From JADKIH01 sp031417555 (lineage in GTDB: Bacteria > Bacteroidota > Bacteroidia > AKYH767-A > 2013-40CM-41-45), in assembly GCA_031417555.1 (NCBI GenBank), contig JANOVV010000069.1, positions 1 through 64,000 of the forward strand: a stretch of 64,000 nucleotides of DNA, written 5' to 3'. Both the position numbers and the translations under genes were made by a program. Position 1 is the stretch's first letter. Each line of letters opens with the position of its first letter. Below are positions 17,336 to 26,120 of this stretch, one piece after another. Under the pieces are notes generated by a model, which saw only the letters and a program-made list of their open reading frames with translations, was not told the DNA's origin and did not search any database.

Positions 17336-19282
17336 GTGGAAGCAAAAAACACCGTACCAATTATAGTCTGGAGTAATAATTCGGATTTCGCCGGATCGCT
17401 TTCCGTTAAAATACCGAATAGTGCAATTGCTGTTTCTCGTGATGAGTTGCATTCGGAATTGGAAAAAAACAAAAAAATCAATTCAATGATTGTACTTGCG
17501 GAATTGATTTGGGACCATCAGGGTAAAGTAATTTCACAGCAGGAGTTTGCCGGAGTTAACCTGATAAAAACACTTAGAAGAGATTATGATTTGAATGTAC
17601 CTGTTTTATTTGTTTCATTTATGCCATTAAAAACCTTGTTAAAACCGGACAGGGAAATTATAACTGCAATAAGCCATGGATATCTGCAGTTGCCTGCCAC
17701 TCCACAACAAATGATTGCTGAGCTAAATAAACTCAACAAACTTTCACCTGTTGAATTGCTTGACATACAATTATTTTCCTGCAGCCCGGCCGGAATTATA
17801 AATTCCAAATTACACCAGTTAAGCGGGATTTCTCAGATAGTAAATATAATAGACAACAAAGAAATAAGAAAAGTTATTATACAATGCCTTGAAGAAATTC
17901 ATGAAGTTTATCATGAATCCCCTGCAATGTGTATAAGTGATTTCAATAATAAATTTACTTCCATTGATAAAAAGAATATTAATGAAGTTCTTCAGCATGT
18001 ATACAATGAGGGGCAATTATTAATTAATAAATACAGTACCGGACTTCAAGCAGAAGGGAATAAGGAGGTTGCCCGAAAACCCTGGACCGCTTTATTAGTC
18101 GATGACGAAATAGGTACAAATAGTCTTCTCGCAAAGAAGTTAGATGAAGCGGGTGTTGATTTAGTATACACCGATTCCGGCGAAAAAGCGCTTGAGATAT
18201 TAAAGAGGGATGACGGGTATAGAAATATGATCAGTATCATTATATCTGATTATCGTTTAAATGAAGTGAAAAATAATTTAATTCATCAACAAAAAATGCA
18301 AGGGTATTCTTTTCTACAACGTGTAGGAGAAGACTTTCGTTCAAGAATACTGAATGCAATTGTATATTCGGGCATGCCACGAAAGTTTCTTATGGAGACC
18401 TTCAGTTCATTTACGATTCGTCCGGAAATATTTTCAAAGAAGGATTATGCTCCACATGATGAACAAGCAACTTCAATTCTTGTAAACCGGATAATTGAAA
18501 AAGGGGAAGATGCCTATAACACGATGGTTGCATTACCAATTTCCTGTAAAGGATGGGAGAATCATTTACACAAAACCTATTTGCTATATCGCAATCTTCA
18601 GGATTATCCTGCAATGGAATATAAAGTTTGTGAATTCTGCACAGAATGGGTTAAAGAATTTAGAATCGGAAATAACCCCGCTTCTCCAATGATAAAAGGA
18701 GATGCATTTGGCCCAAAGAAAAATGAAAAAGAAGAAGACACCATAAATCGCTTTATTGCATATTATAAAACAAGAAGGTTGGCTCAATTTCTTCATTTAT
18801 TTTTTGAAAATAAAAACGAAGACTCCTCTGATAAAATAATATCCACATTGGCGCATCCAGATAGAAAAATGGATAGCCCATCTGCAAAAAGAGGGTTTTT
18901 CTCTCAGATTCTCGGATTTAAAAAAGAGGAATTTCCTCTGGGTTCAACAATGGAGGATCTTTTATGGTTTGAACGCGACTTGCAAATTCCTGTTTTGGGA
19001 AGCTATAAAAAATTCAGAATAAAAATGAATGAAGCCGAGCAGAAGCTTGGAAAATACATAAGTGGGAATTCAAAATTAAAAAACGATCTGGTGACCAAAA
19101 AATATTCTTTTGTCGGAAAGAACAAACAACAATTGTATTTCAATCCTTCAAATAACAACCCATATTTTTTTGACACGAGTGATCTGGGAATCAGTATGGA
19201 ATGGATAAATACGCATTTAGATGGCTTTAGCGAATCTGAATTAAATGATTATGTTTCAATCAACGGGCAATTATGGAGTTAA
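17336..19282 (+). CDS. pseudo-REC / REC protein with unknown C-terminal domain
   Basis: The 648-aa product starts at GTG 17336. Residues 1-135 are a pseudo-receiver with VPVLFVSFMPLKTLL (88-102) and YLQLP (116-120); the acceptor position is not Asp (IVLAEL). Residues 250-400 are a full receiver: D256-D257 (LLVDD), D305 (IIISD), S345 and K368/K369 (FSKKD). The remaining 240 residues have no match I know; they include FCTEWVKEFR and a charged central part. The domain order copies that of the PIN protein, so this is probably a second receiver-controlled effector whose output domain is undescribed. Confidence 0.7.
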   Translation: MEAKNTVPIIVWSNNSDFAGSLSVKIPNSAIAVSRDELHSELEKNKKINSMIVLAELIWDHQGKVISQQEFAGVNLIKTLRRDYDLNVPVLFVSFMPLKTLLKPDREIITAISHGYLQLPATPQQMIAELNKLNKLSPVELLDIQLFSCSPAGIINSKLHQLSGISQIVNIIDNKEIRKVIIQCLEEIHEVYHESPAMCISDFNNKFTSIDKKNINEVLQHVYNEGQLLINKYSTGLQAEGNKEVARKPWTALLVDDEIGTNSLLAKKLDEAGVDLVYTDSGEKALEILKRDDGYRNMISIIISDYRLNEVKNNLIHQQKMQGYSFLQRVGEDFRSRILNAIVYSGMPRKFLMETFSSFTIRPEIFSKKDYAPHDEQATSILVNRIIEKGEDAYNTMVALPISCKGWENHLHKTYLLYRNLQDYPAMEYKVCEFCTEWVKEFRIGNNPASPMIKGDAFGPKKNEKEEDTINRFIAYYKTRRLAQFLHLFFENKNEDSSDKIISTLAHPDRKMDSPSAKRGFFSQILGFKKEEFPLGSTMEDLLWFERDLQIPVLGSYKKFRIKMNEAEQKLGKYISGNSKLKNDLVTKKYSFVGKNKQQLYFNPSNNNPYFFDTSDLGISMEWINTHLDGFSESELNDYVSINGQLWS

Positions 19283-19983
19283 ACGTGAACACGTATAAAC
19301 TAAACAGGTATGTCTTAGGAGTATTACGGGCAAGCAGGAAAAACGCTGAAAATTTAATAGCAGATAAATTTAATGCCTTTTATAATTGGAATGTCGGGAA
19401 TCTTACCGGAGATAAATTAAAGAAAGAATTAGAGGACTTAATAGAAAAGGAAAAAGTATCTGAAAAATTGGAGGCCAATCCCGAACTCTATGCAGATTTG
19501 GCTTTAATTTATCAAATTTACTTGAAACAAAAGAAGGAAAATGTCCAGGGAAATACAGATTGGAGATCCATTCGTAAAATATTTCAGGATGAAAAAGGAA
19601 AGGAAAGTGAAAAACTATATGGAAATATTAATTGGGATTTTAACAGAGTTGTTTCAAGTGAAGTAAATAGTAAGAAAAGCAAGCTAGGCGTATTTAAAGA
19701 CAATAATATAGAATCAATGATTGACGATATAAAGCAATTATTAGAAGAAAATATTGAACAAGGTGAGTGGTTTATAAAATATGTATTAAATAAAAATAAA
19801 TATAATTTTGCAATTATTAATGTTAAACTCGAAAATCCGTCTTTCTATTTTGAAAAAGCACTCAAATTAATCAAAATTCATTTAAAAGAGCTGAAATGCG
19901 AATCGGAGTTTTCTATCAATGAAATAACTCTGCCCGATAAAAGAAGTTTATATATTAAAGGTAGTTTTTCTTTACCAACGTAG
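19273..19983 (+). CDS. unknown protein, last gene of the kinase/receiver run
   Basis: This 236-aa soluble, lysine-rich protein starts inside the previous gene (10-nt overlap), so it is translationally coupled to the pseudo-REC/REC protein. No family is recognised. The sequence is helical in its first 100 residues and ends with alternating beta-like segments (FSINEITLPDKRSLYIKGSF). Its position suggests a partner of the upstream effector. The terminator at 20009 follows it. Confidence 0.6.
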   Translation: MELNVNTYKLNRYVLGVLRASRKNAENLIADKFNAFYNWNVGNLTGDKLKKELEDLIEKEKVSEKLEANPELYADLALIYQIYLKQKKENVQGNTDWRSIRKIFQDEKGKESEKLYGNINWDFNRVVSSEVNSKKSKLGVFKDNNIESMIDDIKQLLEENIEQGEWFIKYVLNKNKYNFAIINVKLENPSFYFEKALKLIKIHLKELKCESEFSINEITLPDKRSLYIKGSFSLPT

Positions 19984-20008
19984 CCTTTTTTTTACAAACA
20001 AATACTAA

Positions 20009-20034
20009 CCCTCTGTCTGACTTCAGGCAGGGGG
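20009..20034 (+). terminator. Rho-independent terminator after the kinase/receiver operon
   Basis: There is an 11-bp stem (20009-20019 with 20024-20034, two G-T pairs) around the loop ACTT, followed by TTTCTATTTTCT. It sits 26 bp after the stop at 19983 and marks the operon end. Confidence 0.8.
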
Positions 20035-20146
20035 TTTCTATTTTCTAATGCATTTATTTCACAAAACAAACAGATACTAACTAAAAAATAATTAAGTTAT
20101 TGAATATGATAATTAAGGAAGTTAACAGAAAGGAGGATAATATGAT

Positions 20147-20210
20147 CGATTAATTAATCGGGAAGTTGCAGGTTTCACAGCAATCTTCAGGCAAATGCCG
20201 GAAGATTGCT
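20147..20210 (+). promoter_or_regulatory. palindrome and hairpin in the leader between the two gene blocks
   Basis: CGATTAATTAATCG (20147-20160) is a perfect 14-bp palindrome. At 20179-20210 AGCAATCTTC pairs with GAAGATTGCT, continuing through GGC/GCC around AAAT with one A-G mismatch. Just before the palindrome an AGGAGG precedes an ATG that runs only three codons (20143-20151). The 320-bp interval 19984-20306 holds no gene. The palindrome could be an operator and the hairpin a terminator or leader structure for the 20307 block. Confidence 0.45.
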
Positions 20211-20306
20211 TTAATGAATATAGAGCAAAAAAAAATACTTCTTAAGAAAAAACACTCGGAAAATAAATATAAATAATCCAATTAAGAACAAAAAAAGAAA
20301 AAACAC

Positions 20307-20627
20307 ATGAATGGCATCCTGAAATTTGCAAGCATCATAAGTCTGATAATAGCAACATTAAAACTTGCTTTTGCCGGGTTACTTTCCCAGGGGTGGGTTG
20401 TTTTTATATTGATTTGCGGAGTAGTAATTCTTGCCGGAGGACGAAAAGTTCTGATAGTAACTGCAGCATTTACGGGTTTAGTGCTATTTATTCGGATTTA
20501 CAGTCGTGGCAATGATGTCCAAGCCGGAATACTACTTAAGCATCTTATAATTCTTGCATTGGTTTTATTTGGAATATACACAATGCTGAAAGGTGTGTCA
20601 GGATCAAAAAATAATAACAGATACTAA
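20307..20627 (+). CDS. small polytopic membrane protein
   Basis: The 106-aa product has about four hydrophobic segments (ISLIIATLKLAFAGLL, WVVFILICGVVILAGG, VTAAFTGLVLFI, HLIILALVLFGIYTML) and a basic C-terminus. No family is recognised. It opens the second co-directional block after a 320-bp gap. The next gene encodes a lipoprotein, so both probably act at the envelope. Confidence 0.6.
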   Translation: MNGILKFASIISLIIATLKLAFAGLLSQGWVVFILICGVVILAGGRKVLIVTAAFTGLVLFIRIYSRGNDVQAGILLKHLIILALVLFGIYTMLKGVSGSKNNNRY

Positions 20628-20647
20628 CCATAAAAATACATAGAGAT

Positions 20648-21379
20648 ATGAAAAGGGAAATAAATATGTCAAAAATTGGTTTATTGGTTTTATTCGCAAT
20701 TCTGAATTCAGGTTGCTTAGGAAACTCCGAAAATACGAAAAATAAAATAATGGTTGAGGAAAATTTAGTGATTCTAATTTATGACATATCAAAAAGCAAT
20801 GATTCCTATGCCAATCTTAACACCGGTAATATCGAAAAACTTTATATTACTATTGGTAGTAATGGTGGCGGGGTATTTTATGGGATACATGTTAAATCAA
20901 ACTCAAATATGCAGGATCCGGTAATGTACCAAGTTCCATTTTTAAAGCAGCTCGATGTAAAAGGTAATCCTTATCAACAGGCAAACCGAAAACATAAAAA
21001 CAGGCAACTCGAATTAATATTTGATTCTTGTATGCAAAATTTTAGAACAGTTCTTTCAGAAAAATTTGTTCTTCCCAAAATTCACAACTTCAGCGACATA
21101 AAAAACGCATTGGAAATAGCAAGAAATATAACAGAATATGCAATCTATAGTAATCATAAAAAAAGCATAATCATCATCAGCGATCTGGAAAATGATCTCT
21201 CACCAGTAAATGGAATAGATAAAATGAAACCCGTAAATTTTATCAACGCAGTCAATTTACTGCTGGTACGACCATCCGGTCGAATTAATATACCTCAGAT
21301 AATTCCAAATGTCAAATATTCGGTTTTCACAACAATTGATGATGCTATAAGTTCATTATACATACAAAAAAATCAATAG
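20648..21379 (+). CDS. VWA-like lipoprotein
   Basis: The 243-aa protein has a lipoprotein signal ending in NSGC (better placed if translation starts at the internal ATG 20666). The body resembles a von Willebrand factor A domain: the MIDAS motif DISKS in VILIYDISKSND and the later IIIISDLEND, where the Asp pairs with the metal site. VWA proteins often work with AAA+ ATPases. An AAA+ gene lies three genes downstream in the same block, which supports this reading. Confidence 0.65.
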   Translation: MKREINMSKIGLLVLFAILNSGCLGNSENTKNKIMVEENLVILIYDISKSNDSYANLNTGNIEKLYITIGSNGGGVFYGIHVKSNSNMQDPVMYQVPFLKQLDVKGNPYQQANRKHKNRQLELIFDSCMQNFRTVLSEKFVLPKIHNFSDIKNALEIARNITEYAIYSNHKKSIIIISDLENDLSPVNGIDKMKPVNFINAVNLLLVRPSGRINIPQIIPNVKYSVFTTIDDAISSLYIQKNQ

Positions 21380-21383
21380 CCAC

Positions 21384-22406
21384 ATGACCAATACTTCTAG
21401 CATGCCGCGTTACAGAGTTGATAGGACTTTTCTCTTGGCTTCTGATGCAAGCTTTCGGTTTGTTAACCTTGAAAAAAAGCATCGTATTAAAAATAAAAAT
21501 CGCGAACAGGTATTGAATGATATAGGCGGTAAAACATCTCCAACCTGGATTATTATGTCAGTAGTGGGATTGTTTGCCGCCATTGGTTTTGGAGTTTATG
21601 GTGCATTTAATGCTCAAAGCGCAATAGCAGGATTAGTAGATCCAATGGGTGAGGGGAATATACAACCGGAGATTTTATTAATAATAGGAGCATCTATTTC
21701 TATTGTAGGGATGATATTTGGCCATCTTATTTATGAAGGAATTTATGAAGGAATAGAAACAGACATTCATACTGGTAAAAAGACGCTGACATCAAAGATC
21801 TGGCTTAGTGTTGTTGGGTTAGTTGGGTCAATTGTATATGTGTGTTATCAGTTCTATTTAGTTAAAGCTGCCGGCGTGGGAGCGGGTGTAAACGAAACGA
21901 GCAGTCTTTCATATATTCCCTATGTAGTAGCGGGCATTGCAATACTTGAATTACTTATTGGTGCTTTCATTCTTCACAAGGCTTTTGGATACATTGTTCT
22001 ATTTGTTATAAATATGCTTCTTGGCAGTATTGTTCGCCGCATGAACGTTGCTGCCAGACTAACAAATGACAGTTATCGTCAGTATATTCAGTTTGTGGAC
22101 ACTTACAATTTTGAAAACTCAGCTCCAAAGATTGAAAGAGAAGGCAATCCCAATATAAGACAAGCGATTGCCTATTACTCAGGGGTAAATCTACAACCAA
22201 GCAAGGATCAACCGGATTTAATTCAGGATAAAGATTTGCAAGCATCCGATTCAAATGAAGAAAATTCAGTTTTAGTAAATAATTCATTTGGAGAAAATAA
22301 TGAAAAGGTTGTTGAAGCCCGGAAAAGAGAGAATCAACACGAACAGACTGAAAAAATTGTTGAAGAGTTTATAAACGATACAACAGATCAGGATTTAACA
22401 GTATAA
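21384..22406 (+). CDS. polytopic membrane protein of unknown function
   Basis: The 340-aa protein begins with a charged cytoplasmic-type segment of about 50 residues. Four to five membrane segments follow (IIMSVVGLFAAIGFGVYG, LLIIGASISIVGMIFG, WLSVVGLVGSIVYVCY, YVVAGIAILELLIGAFIL, YIVLFVINMLLGSIV) and a 110-residue hydrophilic acidic tail. No family is recognised. The 4-nt gap to the lipoprotein gene shows close coupling. A membrane platform for the VWA/AAA pair is a reasonable guess. Confidence 0.6.
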   Translation: MTNTSSMPRYRVDRTFLLASDASFRFVNLEKKHRIKNKNREQVLNDIGGKTSPTWIIMSVVGLFAAIGFGVYGAFNAQSAIAGLVDPMGEGNIQPEILLIIGASISIVGMIFGHLIYEGIYEGIETDIHTGKKTLTSKIWLSVVGLVGSIVYVCYQFYLVKAAGVGAGVNETSSLSYIPYVVAGIAILELLIGAFILHKAFGYIVLFVINMLLGSIVRRMNVAARLTNDSYRQYIQFVDTYNFENSAPKIEREGNPNIRQAIAYYSGVNLQPSKDQPDLIQDKDLQASDSNEENSVLVNNSFGENNEKVVEARKRENQHEQTEKIVEEFINDTTDQDLTV

Positions 22407-22430
22407 TATGAAAACTAAAAAAACAACAAC

Positions 22431-23276
22431 ATGTCAGAAATAACAACCGGAGCAGTGTCCTTATCGCTCATTGGAGCACCAATAAAAGTTGGTGCTGCTT
22501 GTATTGATGTTGCCTTATTTGCAGGAAGATATTGTGTGAAGCAATATGATAAGATGCTTGAGGAGATCGAGGAAAGCAATGAGCGCTTGAAGTGGTTGGA
22601 CAAACAAGCAATTTCTTCACCAGTACAAATGGCAGAAGAAGCAAATCGTTTGCAGAAAATGGTTTCCGGACATTCATCTTTTCTAAAAATGACGGAAGGG
22701 ATGAATGATATTCAAAAAAACATACTCGCAGGAACTATTGCAACTCAAAAAAGTCCTCTGTTTAAATATGTTCCGTCTTTACTACAAAACCTTTCTGAAA
22801 ATGAAAATGCCTTTGAAACGGCATTAAAACAGGGAACAAAAAACTTAGCTCTTGACAATTTAAAATTTATAAACAATAAAATCAATGATGCTGCTAAGGC
22901 AACTGGATTTACTGCTAAAGTAAAAATTCTTAAGCAGACGGATTCTATATCCGACATTGTATTTGTAGATAAGCATAACAGGAGATTTACTGCATATTGT
23001 AAGTTAGATCGGCAAATGAATCCATCGCTAGCTCTTGATCTGGAAGGATTTCTATGCGACACGAATGAATGCAGTAGAAAAATGGATGAGATAGTAAAAT
23101 ACCTTCAGGAAAATGGAGTGCCTTTTACATATAAAAGGATCAAGCACAATCAACCAATGGGTGTGCTGCGTAAAATATTAAATAAGAGTAATACTACTAA
23201 GAGTACAAGCGAAATAAAAGATTATTTGCAAAGTAAAAATAATTTGAATCCGGCTCAAAACAAACAAAACCAATGA
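22431..23276 (+). CDS. unknown protein, AAA partner
   Basis: The 281-aa protein has a weakly hydrophobic N-terminus, a helical middle (KMLEEIEESNERLKWLDKQ) and an alpha/beta C-terminal part in which FTAYCKLDRQMNPSLALDLEGF stands out. No known family is recognised. It overlaps the AAA ATPase gene by 4 nt (ATGA), which argues for a stoichiometric partner or substrate of that ATPase. Confidence 0.55.
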   Translation: MSEITTGAVSLSLIGAPIKVGAACIDVALFAGRYCVKQYDKMLEEIEESNERLKWLDKQAISSPVQMAEEANRLQKMVSGHSSFLKMTEGMNDIQKNILAGTIATQKSPLFKYVPSLLQNLSENENAFETALKQGTKNLALDNLKFINNKINDAAKATGFTAKVKILKQTDSISDIVFVDKHNRRFTAYCKLDRQMNPSLALDLEGFLCDTNECSRKMDEIVKYLQENGVPFTYKRIKHNQPMGVLRKILNKSNTTKSTSEIKDYLQSKNNLNPAQNKQNQ

Positions 23277-25018
23277 AAGAAACCAATTCCATAATCAGCA
23301 AGGATGCCGCATTGAGCGCATTAGAAAATTTGCACCATGCAATTTTAATAACTGGTAATATCTTTGACTTGCAGGTTGAGCCCGGATCAAGCACCCTTTT
23401 TTATCGGCCACTCTACCTTGCAGAAAAACTACACGAGCAGGGGAAATTTATACTACGATACAGCAGATCAACAGGGTTAAGTATTCACAGGTATGCAGAA
23501 ATTAGTAAAGAAAAAAAAGTATTGGATGACATATTGCAACGCACCGGGTTAATTAAGTTTTTAGGGAGCAGGGATTTCAGTCCGACAGAAGTCATTGAGA
23601 TCTTCCGGGGACTCAAAACAATTGCAACCAACAAGTATTCTGTGCCGTTCGTGCTAATCATAGATTATGCTCCTCATCTTACATCCTCTCAATCACTTGA
23701 TCGTGAAATGCAGATTGTAGCCGAAACCATTAGTGATATCGCTAATTTGCCTTCAGTACAGAAAGCAGGTAATTCGATAGTAGTTTATACTCATGAAGAA
23801 AGCAACCTCAGTCCACTGCTAAAAGTACTTCACAAGGTACACTATAGTTATCCCGGATTGAGTGAATATGAGCAATTTTTTAAAACAATTTCTGAACGTA
23901 AGGATGAGTTTTCAGAGACAACTCTTGAAGTGAATGAAGCGGCAAAATTATCAAGAGGATTAAATCTTACACAGCTGGCATCTCTGTTTCGTGAAGCAAA
24001 ATCACAAAACAAATTAATAACAAAAAGCGAGATTATTTCTGAAAAAGAAAAATTGATTGGTCAGATTAGTGAAAAAACACTTAATGTCTTGTCTACAGAT
24101 ATATCTTTTGATGATCTTGCCGGACTGGAAGTACCAAAAAAAATATTAAAAAACTTTGCAGAGAAATTATCCATTCAACACTCCTCTTCTCCAAGAGCGA
24201 TTTTATTGGCAGGACCTCCCGGTACTGGAAAAACGACCATTGCATCAGCCTTTGCGAATGCTTGTGGATTTAATCTCGTGGAACTATCCGATGAGATTAA
24301 ATCTATGTGGGTTGGGCAATCAGAAGCGCGTCTATCATTAGCATTGCAACTGATAGAAAGTCTCTCGCCGGTAATTCTTTTTATTGATGAAATAGACCAG
24401 GCGTTTTCCAATCGTTCCAGCGCCGGAATGGATGGAGGCGTGAGCAGTCATTACCTGAAAACTCTTTTTAAATTTGCCGCCAGAGATGATTTAAGGGGTA
24501 AGATATGTATAGTGGGCTGTAGTAATACACCGCAATTGCTGGATCCAGCATTGATAAATAGGTTTGTAACGGTTCCGTTGTTAGAAGCAACTCCTATTGA
24601 AATGGCTGCCATTTTTCCAAAAATTCAAAAACGTATTGCTGGCAAAGAAACTATTGATCCGCACAATAAATATCTATTAGAGGGATGTGAACAAATTTAC
24701 AGGAAGGGCGCAAGTCCTCGTCAGATATTTGATATAATAAACAAGACAATATCAAAATATGGTTTCGATTTCAGTGAAGAGAATATTCTAGAGAGTTGTA
24801 TTTCCTTTCGGAGCAATGGAGACCCGGTTAGTGGAGCCTATTCATCGCTCAGTGCAATCCGATTAACTGCATTTGATGATTATTTCCCTTGGGCAAATAA
24901 CACAAAATACCCCCTACCCTGGTATTTGGAAGGTATTGTAAATCTTAATGATGGCACCATAAACGATGTAGAACTTAACAATAAATTGAACGAATTCAAA
25001 TCTAAATCCAGATTTTAA
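23273..25018 (+). CDS. tandem AAA+ ATPase with a degenerate first module
   Basis: The 581-aa protein has a canonical C-terminal AAA+ module: Walker A GPPGTGKT at about residues 314-321, Walker B ILFIDEID near 368, and an arginine-finger region around LDPALINRF. The first 250 residues follow the layout of another AAA domain (AILITGNIFDL at the P-loop position, FVLIIDYAP at the Walker B position) but lack the GKT loop. Such proteins act as remodelling ATPases (Cdc48/FtsH-like). Its neighbours, a VWA lipoprotein and membrane proteins, recall MoxR-VWA type partnerships. Confidence 0.8.
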   Translation: MKETNSIISKDAALSALENLHHAILITGNIFDLQVEPGSSTLFYRPLYLAEKLHEQGKFILRYSRSTGLSIHRYAEISKEKKVLDDILQRTGLIKFLGSRDFSPTEVIEIFRGLKTIATNKYSVPFVLIIDYAPHLTSSQSLDREMQIVAETISDIANLPSVQKAGNSIVVYTHEESNLSPLLKVLHKVHYSYPGLSEYEQFFKTISERKDEFSETTLEVNEAAKLSRGLNLTQLASLFREAKSQNKLITKSEIISEKEKLIGQISEKTLNVLSTDISFDDLAGLEVPKKILKNFAEKLSIQHSSSPRAILLAGPPGTGKTTIASAFANACGFNLVELSDEIKSMWVGQSEARLSLALQLIESLSPVILFIDEIDQAFSNRSSAGMDGGVSSHYLKTLFKFAARDDLRGKICIVGCSNTPQLLDPALINRFVTVPLLEATPIEMAAIFPKIQKRIAGKETIDPHNKYLLEGCEQIYRKGASPRQIFDIINKTISKYGFDFSEENILESCISFRSNGDPVSGAYSSLSAIRLTAFDDYFPWANNTKYPLPWYLEGIVNLNDGTINDVELNNKLNEFKSKSRF

Positions 25019-25020
25019 AA

Positions 25021-25959
25021 ATGAAAAATAAAATTCCTGGCAACAGCATTATTAGAGAGTTTGAATACTTGATTTCTAAATACACGGGATTTAAGTACTG
25101 TCTTTCGGTTTGTAATGCTTCTACAGGAATTCTAGGTGTTGTTTATTCATTGGGATTAAGCGGAAGTGAAATTATTACAACACCATTAACATGGTCCGGA
25201 TCCATTTCTGGATTAATAGCATTAAAATGTAAAATTAAATTCTGTGATGTTGAGCCAAAAAACTTGACTATTGATCCAGATCAAATAGAAAAACATATCA
25301 CTCCTGAAACTAAGGCAGTATTATCAGCAGATTTTTTAGGGTATCCTGCAAGACTAGATAAACTTAAGCAGATCTGCAAAAAACACAATTTATTTTTAAT
25401 TCATGATGCAGCTTCCTCTTTTACAACCAAGTATAATTATATGCATACAGGGCATTATGCTGATGTTACAATTTTAAGTTTTGGAAGAAAGAAAATTTTT
25501 AGTGTCGGAGAAGGAGGTTGTATAGTAACTAACAACAAAAGAATATATGACCTGTTAGTAAAATATCTTATGCATCCAGAAAGGCAAAATACTGAAGCCA
25601 TGAGAACCAATTCTTTTGCACTGAATACTAATATAAATCCATTGGCCGCTAAATTTGGAATTGATAATTTCGAGTATTTCATCCACTTAATAGAACTCCG
25701 TAAAAAAGAAATTACATCAAAATTAAAAAAAATCGGAATAAATGAAAACGGCATTCGTGATGATCCTAACTATTATAAAATTATAGTATCTCCCGGGTCA
25801 GCAAATAAATTTAAAAGCAAAACTGTACTAGGAATACTACCTTTTCAAAAACTCATTTTCAATGAAACACAACTTACCAATTTTAAAAATCAGTCCAAAA
25901 AAGAATATCCAATAGCTGAAAACGCATTAAATAATTATAGAATTATTTCGAAGCTCTAA
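25021..25959 (+). CDS. DegT/DnrJ/EryC1/StrS-type PLP aminotransferase
   Basis: The 312-aa protein matches sugar aminotransferases: an early CNASTGILGVVYSLGL, then TPLTWSGSISGL, the AVLSADFLGYPA segment, and the PLP-lysine loop ILSFGRKKIFSVGEGG. These enzymes usually aminate nucleotide-linked keto-sugars and are about 370 residues; this one is some 60 residues short at the C-terminus. It follows the AAA gene by 2 nt. A sugar enzyme at the end of an AAA/VWA block is unexpected. It may be repurposed or belong to a neighbouring pathway. Confidence 0.8.
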   Translation: MKNKIPGNSIIREFEYLISKYTGFKYCLSVCNASTGILGVVYSLGLSGSEIITTPLTWSGSISGLIALKCKIKFCDVEPKNLTIDPDQIEKHITPETKAVLSADFLGYPARLDKLKQICKKHNLFLIHDAASSFTTKYNYMHTGHYADVTILSFGRKKIFSVGEGGCIVTNNKRIYDLLVKYLMHPERQNTEAMRTNSFALNTNINPLAAKFGIDNFEYFIHLIELRKKEITSKLKKIGINENGIRDDPNYYKIIVSPGSANKFKSKTVLGILPFQKLIFNETQLTNFKNQSKKEYPIAENALNNYRIISKL

Positions 25960-26120
25960 TGTTATCTATTTTATTAGGTATTTTATTATTTGTGGTACTC
26001 TATTTTTATATAACAGATACTATTCGATTACTAACACAGTCAATTCGTGCTACGGGTAGAATGATTCTGATATTAATCTCCATAATCTCTATTATTACAC
26101 TTTACTTTTATTTTAACTAA
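25959..26120 (+). CDS. 53-aa membrane peptide
   Basis: The ATG overlaps the aminotransferase stop (TAATG), so translation is coupled. The 53 residues form two hydrophobic helices (LSILLGILLFVVLYFYI and MILILISIISIITLYFYF) joined by a short basic turn (RLLTQSIRATGR). No family is recognised. Its 3' end lies inside the first copy of the 123-bp tandem duplication. Confidence 0.55.
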   Translation: MLSILLGILLFVVLYFYITDTIRLLTQSIRATGRMILILISIISIITLYFYFN

